NCBI GenBank assembly: GCA_013817245.1
Contig: JACDDA010000007.1
Span: 62,001 to 126,000, forward strand
DNA length: 64,000 nucleotides
Origin: Gammaproteobacteria bacterium
Lineage (GTDB): Bacteria > Pseudomonadota > Gammaproteobacteria > HTCC5015
Direction of reading: 5' to 3'
The position numbers and the translations under genes were made by a program. Numbering within the stretch: position 1 is the first letter of the stretch; every line of letters starts with the position of its first letter. The notes under the pieces were generated by a model. That model was not told where the DNA came from, made no database searches, and saw nothing but the letters and a program-made list of their open reading frames with translations. Below are positions 62,306 to 64,000 of this stretch, piece after piece.

Positions 62306-62794
62306 ATGCAAATTACCCATAACACCGTCGTTGCGATCCATTATGTTTTAAAAGACACCGCTGGCGAAATCATTGACCGCTCAGAACCCGGCGATGCAAT
62401 GCATTACCTGCATGGCGCTGGCAACATTATTTCGGGTTTGGAAAAAGCCCTGGAAGGTAGGCGCCAAGGCGACAGCATTGATGTGCATATCGCCGCAGAA
62501 GACGCTTATGGCCCCAGCCTACCGTTCTTAATTCAAGAAGTGCCACTAGAAGCGTTCGCAGGTGTAGGCGATATTCAACCCGGTATGCGCTTTCAAGCCG
62601 ACACCGAACAAGGTCCGGTACCGGTAGTGGTAACCCACGTGAGTGATAGCATCGTAACGGTGGATGGTAATCATCCCTTAGCCGGACAAGCCTTACACTT
62701 TGCAGTGGAAATTGAAACCGTGCGCGCCGCAAGTGACGAAGAATTAAGCCACGGTCATGTACATGGTGCCGGCGGCCATCATCACGATCATTAA
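62306..62794 (+). CDS. slyD: FKBP-type peptidyl-prolyl isomerase SlyD
   Basis: A 162-residue chaperone and prolyl isomerase. The FKBP core (VVAIHYVLKDTAGEIIDRS, HYLHGAGNIISGLEKALEG) is split by the insert-in-flap chaperone domain (about 70-125). The C-terminal tail HGHVHGAGGHHHDH is His-rich and binds nickel and other metals, though shorter than in E. coli. AAGG-type Shine-Dalgarno not obvious. Role: folding and metal handling, possibly for nickel enzymes. Confidence 0.95.
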   Translation: MQITHNTVVAIHYVLKDTAGEIIDRSEPGDAMHYLHGAGNIISGLEKALEGRRQGDSIDVHIAAEDAYGPSLPFLIQEVPLEAFAGVGDIQPGMRFQADTEQGPVPVVVTHVSDSIVTVDGNHPLAGQALHFAVEIETVRAASDEELSHGHVHGAGGHHHDH

Positions 62795-63338
62795 ATCTCG
62801 CTTTTTTATTTAATCTCTTTTCCTGCTGCTGCAGCCAAATGGGTGATTTCAACATTTGGCTGTCAGCTCATCTGCTATTCTAAATCGCTGTTCAGCTTTG
62901 CCCTCTTCAGCTCTTGCGAGCCACTCGCAGATGTGGCGTACTAGCTAATGAGTCTTTACAATGCGTCCTCATTAAACGGAGCATCCGTAAGAATTTGCTG
63001 ATGATTTAGCGAATTTTTTCGGGAAAAGTAGGATCACTTAGTCTTTACAGCCCTACTGCTGACTAATTGTGAGTTTAACGTGGTACTTGCTCCCGCAAAT
63101 AATTCGTACAACAGTGCCAGCATAAAACTGAACTGCTATTAATTATCAGAGGATTTACACACGATCAGGCCTCAGACAATTGTTCAGTGTTGTAATATGC
63201 GCAACTGGTGCAAAACTGGCGCAAAGCACACCACTGCCGTAATCAACCGAACCTATTAACGTGCGGTTTGCATGACTATAAAAGACTTTAACGTTGCCGC
63301 CATCACTGGCGATATCGTACCTGCGGAGTAAGGGATTT
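62795..63338. other. Intergenic region before the response regulator
   Basis: 544 bases without a credible gene. CAGCCAAATG (62832-62841) and CATTTGGCTG (62853-62862) make a perfect 10-bp stem shortly after slyD without a U-run. The decamer AGTCTTTACA is repeated at 62951-62960 and 63040-63049 in the same direction, 89 bp apart; it could be a regulator site but is weak evidence. A GTAAGGG ribosome-binding site precedes the next gene. Confidence 0.5.
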
Positions 63339-64000
63339 ATGAAAGTATTAGTGATTGAAGATGATCAGGATTTACGACATACACTCGCTACCTGCATGCA
63401 AGGCGAAGGTTACACGCTCGAAGCAGTCGCTGATGGTGAAAGCGGTTTGCGTTTAGCGCGCGAACAATTATTCGACATCGCAGTGATTGATCTGGGTTTA
63501 CCCAATTTATCCGGCATTGAAGTGATTCGCGCATTGCGTCGTGACAATCAATTATTACCTATTTTAATTCTAACCGGTCGCGGCCGCTGGAAAGATAAAG
63601 TCGAAGGTTTAGAAAACGGTGCCGATGATTATTTAGTCAAACCTTTTCACACAGAAGAATTATTAGCACGAATGAAAGCATTAGTGAGACGCTCTTCGGC
63701 TTGGAGCAATGTCGAAATAAAATGCGGGCCTATCAATTTAAATACGGCGCAACAAACTGTCCAGATTAATAACACTGCCATCACCCTGACTCAATCAGAA
63801 TACCGCATCATTGAACATTTAATGACACATGCGGGCAAAATCATTTCTAAAGCAGATTTAACTGAATACGTTTACAACCAAGACTTTGACAAAGATAGCA
63901 ACGTCATTGAAGTGTTCATTGCGCGCTTACGCAAAAAACTGGATCCCGAAAGTGCAATAAACCCAATTGAAACATTGCGCGGTCGTGGTTATCGTTTCAC
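63339..64000 (+). CDS. OmpR/PhoP-family response regulator, 3' truncated by window
   Basis: About 220 codons are present; the stop lies beyond the window. The receiver domain (1-115) has acidic EDD at 7-9, phospho-acceptor Asp51 in VIDLGLP, LTGRG with the Thr, and Lys in LVKPF. The winged-helix DNA-binding domain (about 125-220) ends IETLRGRGYRF, the PhoP/QseB-like signature. The ATG at 63339 follows AAGGG. A sensor kinase gene probably follows outside the window. Regulon unknown. Confidence 0.92.
   Translation, partial: MKVLVIEDDQDLRHTLATCMQGEGYTLEAVADGESGLRLAREQLFDIAVIDLGLPNLSGIEVIRALRRDNQLLPILILTGRGRWKDKVEGLENGADDYLVKPFHTEELLARMKALVRRSSAWSNVEIKCGPINLNTAQQTVQINNTAITLTQSEYRIIEHLMTHAGKIISKADLTEYVYNQDFDKDSNVIEVFIARLRKKLDPESAINPIETLRGRGYRF

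Noticed and set aside
62427-62855. Minus-strand frame opposite slyD
   Set aside because: Arg/Leu-rich shadow of the slyD His-rich region; slyD is a clear family member.
62951-63049. Direct repeat AGTCTTTACA as a confident regulator site
   Set aside because: Only two copies 89 bp apart with no palindrome; noted in the intergenic entry but not claimed.
1-64000. tRNA or rRNA genes, insertion sequences, prophage
   Set aside because: I looked for T-arm motifs, transposase and integrase signatures and found none that I could support.

Overview
The window looks like chromosomal DNA of a non-enteric gammaproteobacterium. It is moderately AT-rich by eye, with TTA/AAA-rich codon use. Pointers to this group are the RapZ / mannose-type EIIA / HPr / MgtE neighbourhood, NrdR-box-controlled class Ia ribonucleotide reductase, single-chain ATP sulfurylase with an APS-type CysH and the CysI-DUF934 pair, CysB, BtuB with a cobalamin riboswitch, and FadL- and BtuB-type outer-membrane proteins. 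I cannot name a genus. I see no tRNA, rRNA, CRISPR array, prophage or insertion-sequence transposase.

Layout. 1-2.5 kb: end of rapZ, regulatory PTS (EIIA, HPr) and the Mg2+ channel MgtE. 2.5-6.6 kb: an orphan RND permease and a ROK fructokinase. 6.6-11.8 kb: nrdA and nrdB with two tightly spaced unknown small genes, preceded by a consensus DnaA box and two NrdR boxes 32 bp apart. 11.9-17 kb: a SPOR-like membrane protein and a GMC oxidoreductase / dihaem cytochrome c pair. 17.3-27.2 kb: a coupled patatin / lipoprotein hydrolase pair, an AlkB-type oxygenase, a methyltransferase-like lipoprotein, DinB, DUF547, an NRDE protein and NDH-2. 27.4-30.9 kb and 33.7-37.8 kb: assimilatory sulfate reduction (sat, cysI, DUF934; cysB, cysH, cysG). 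31-33.4 kb: an accessory island with a toxin-antitoxin pair, hairpin repeats and orphan genes. 37.8-47.4 kb: cobalamin capture and use (adenosyltransferase, btuB with riboswitch, btuD, btuC, btuF, metH). 47.5-52 kb: FadL-like porin, Nudix hydrolase, ttcA, gltA. 52.2-57 kb: CHASE2 Ser/Thr kinase and a long Sel1-repeat protein. 57-64 kb: another hairpin element, a diguanylate cyclase, a degenerate CdsA/PlsC-like pair, msrA, slyD and the start of an OmpR-type response regulator.

How genes work together. Sulfate is activated by Sat, APS is reduced by CysH, sulfite by CysI with siroheme from CysG, and CysB is the likely activator. Methionine is then completed by the B12-dependent MetH, supplied by BtuBFCD import. 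No B12 ring-synthesis genes are seen here, so the cell may be a B12 scavenger.

Most novel signal. A family of modular, non-coding hairpin elements (31486-31910, 33075-33369, 57291-57585) carries many short stem-loops whose loops are AGGA, AGGAU, AGGGAU, AAGGAC or AUGGAU. These match the A(N)GGA recognition core of CsrA/RsmA. One stem-loop contains the CsrA SELEX core ACARGGAUGU exactly. Between two copies the stem sequences change while pairing and the loop core stay the same, which suggests selection on RNA structure. I propose dispersed CsrA/RsmA-type decoys or sites. This is inference and needs a genome-wide covariance search and binding data.
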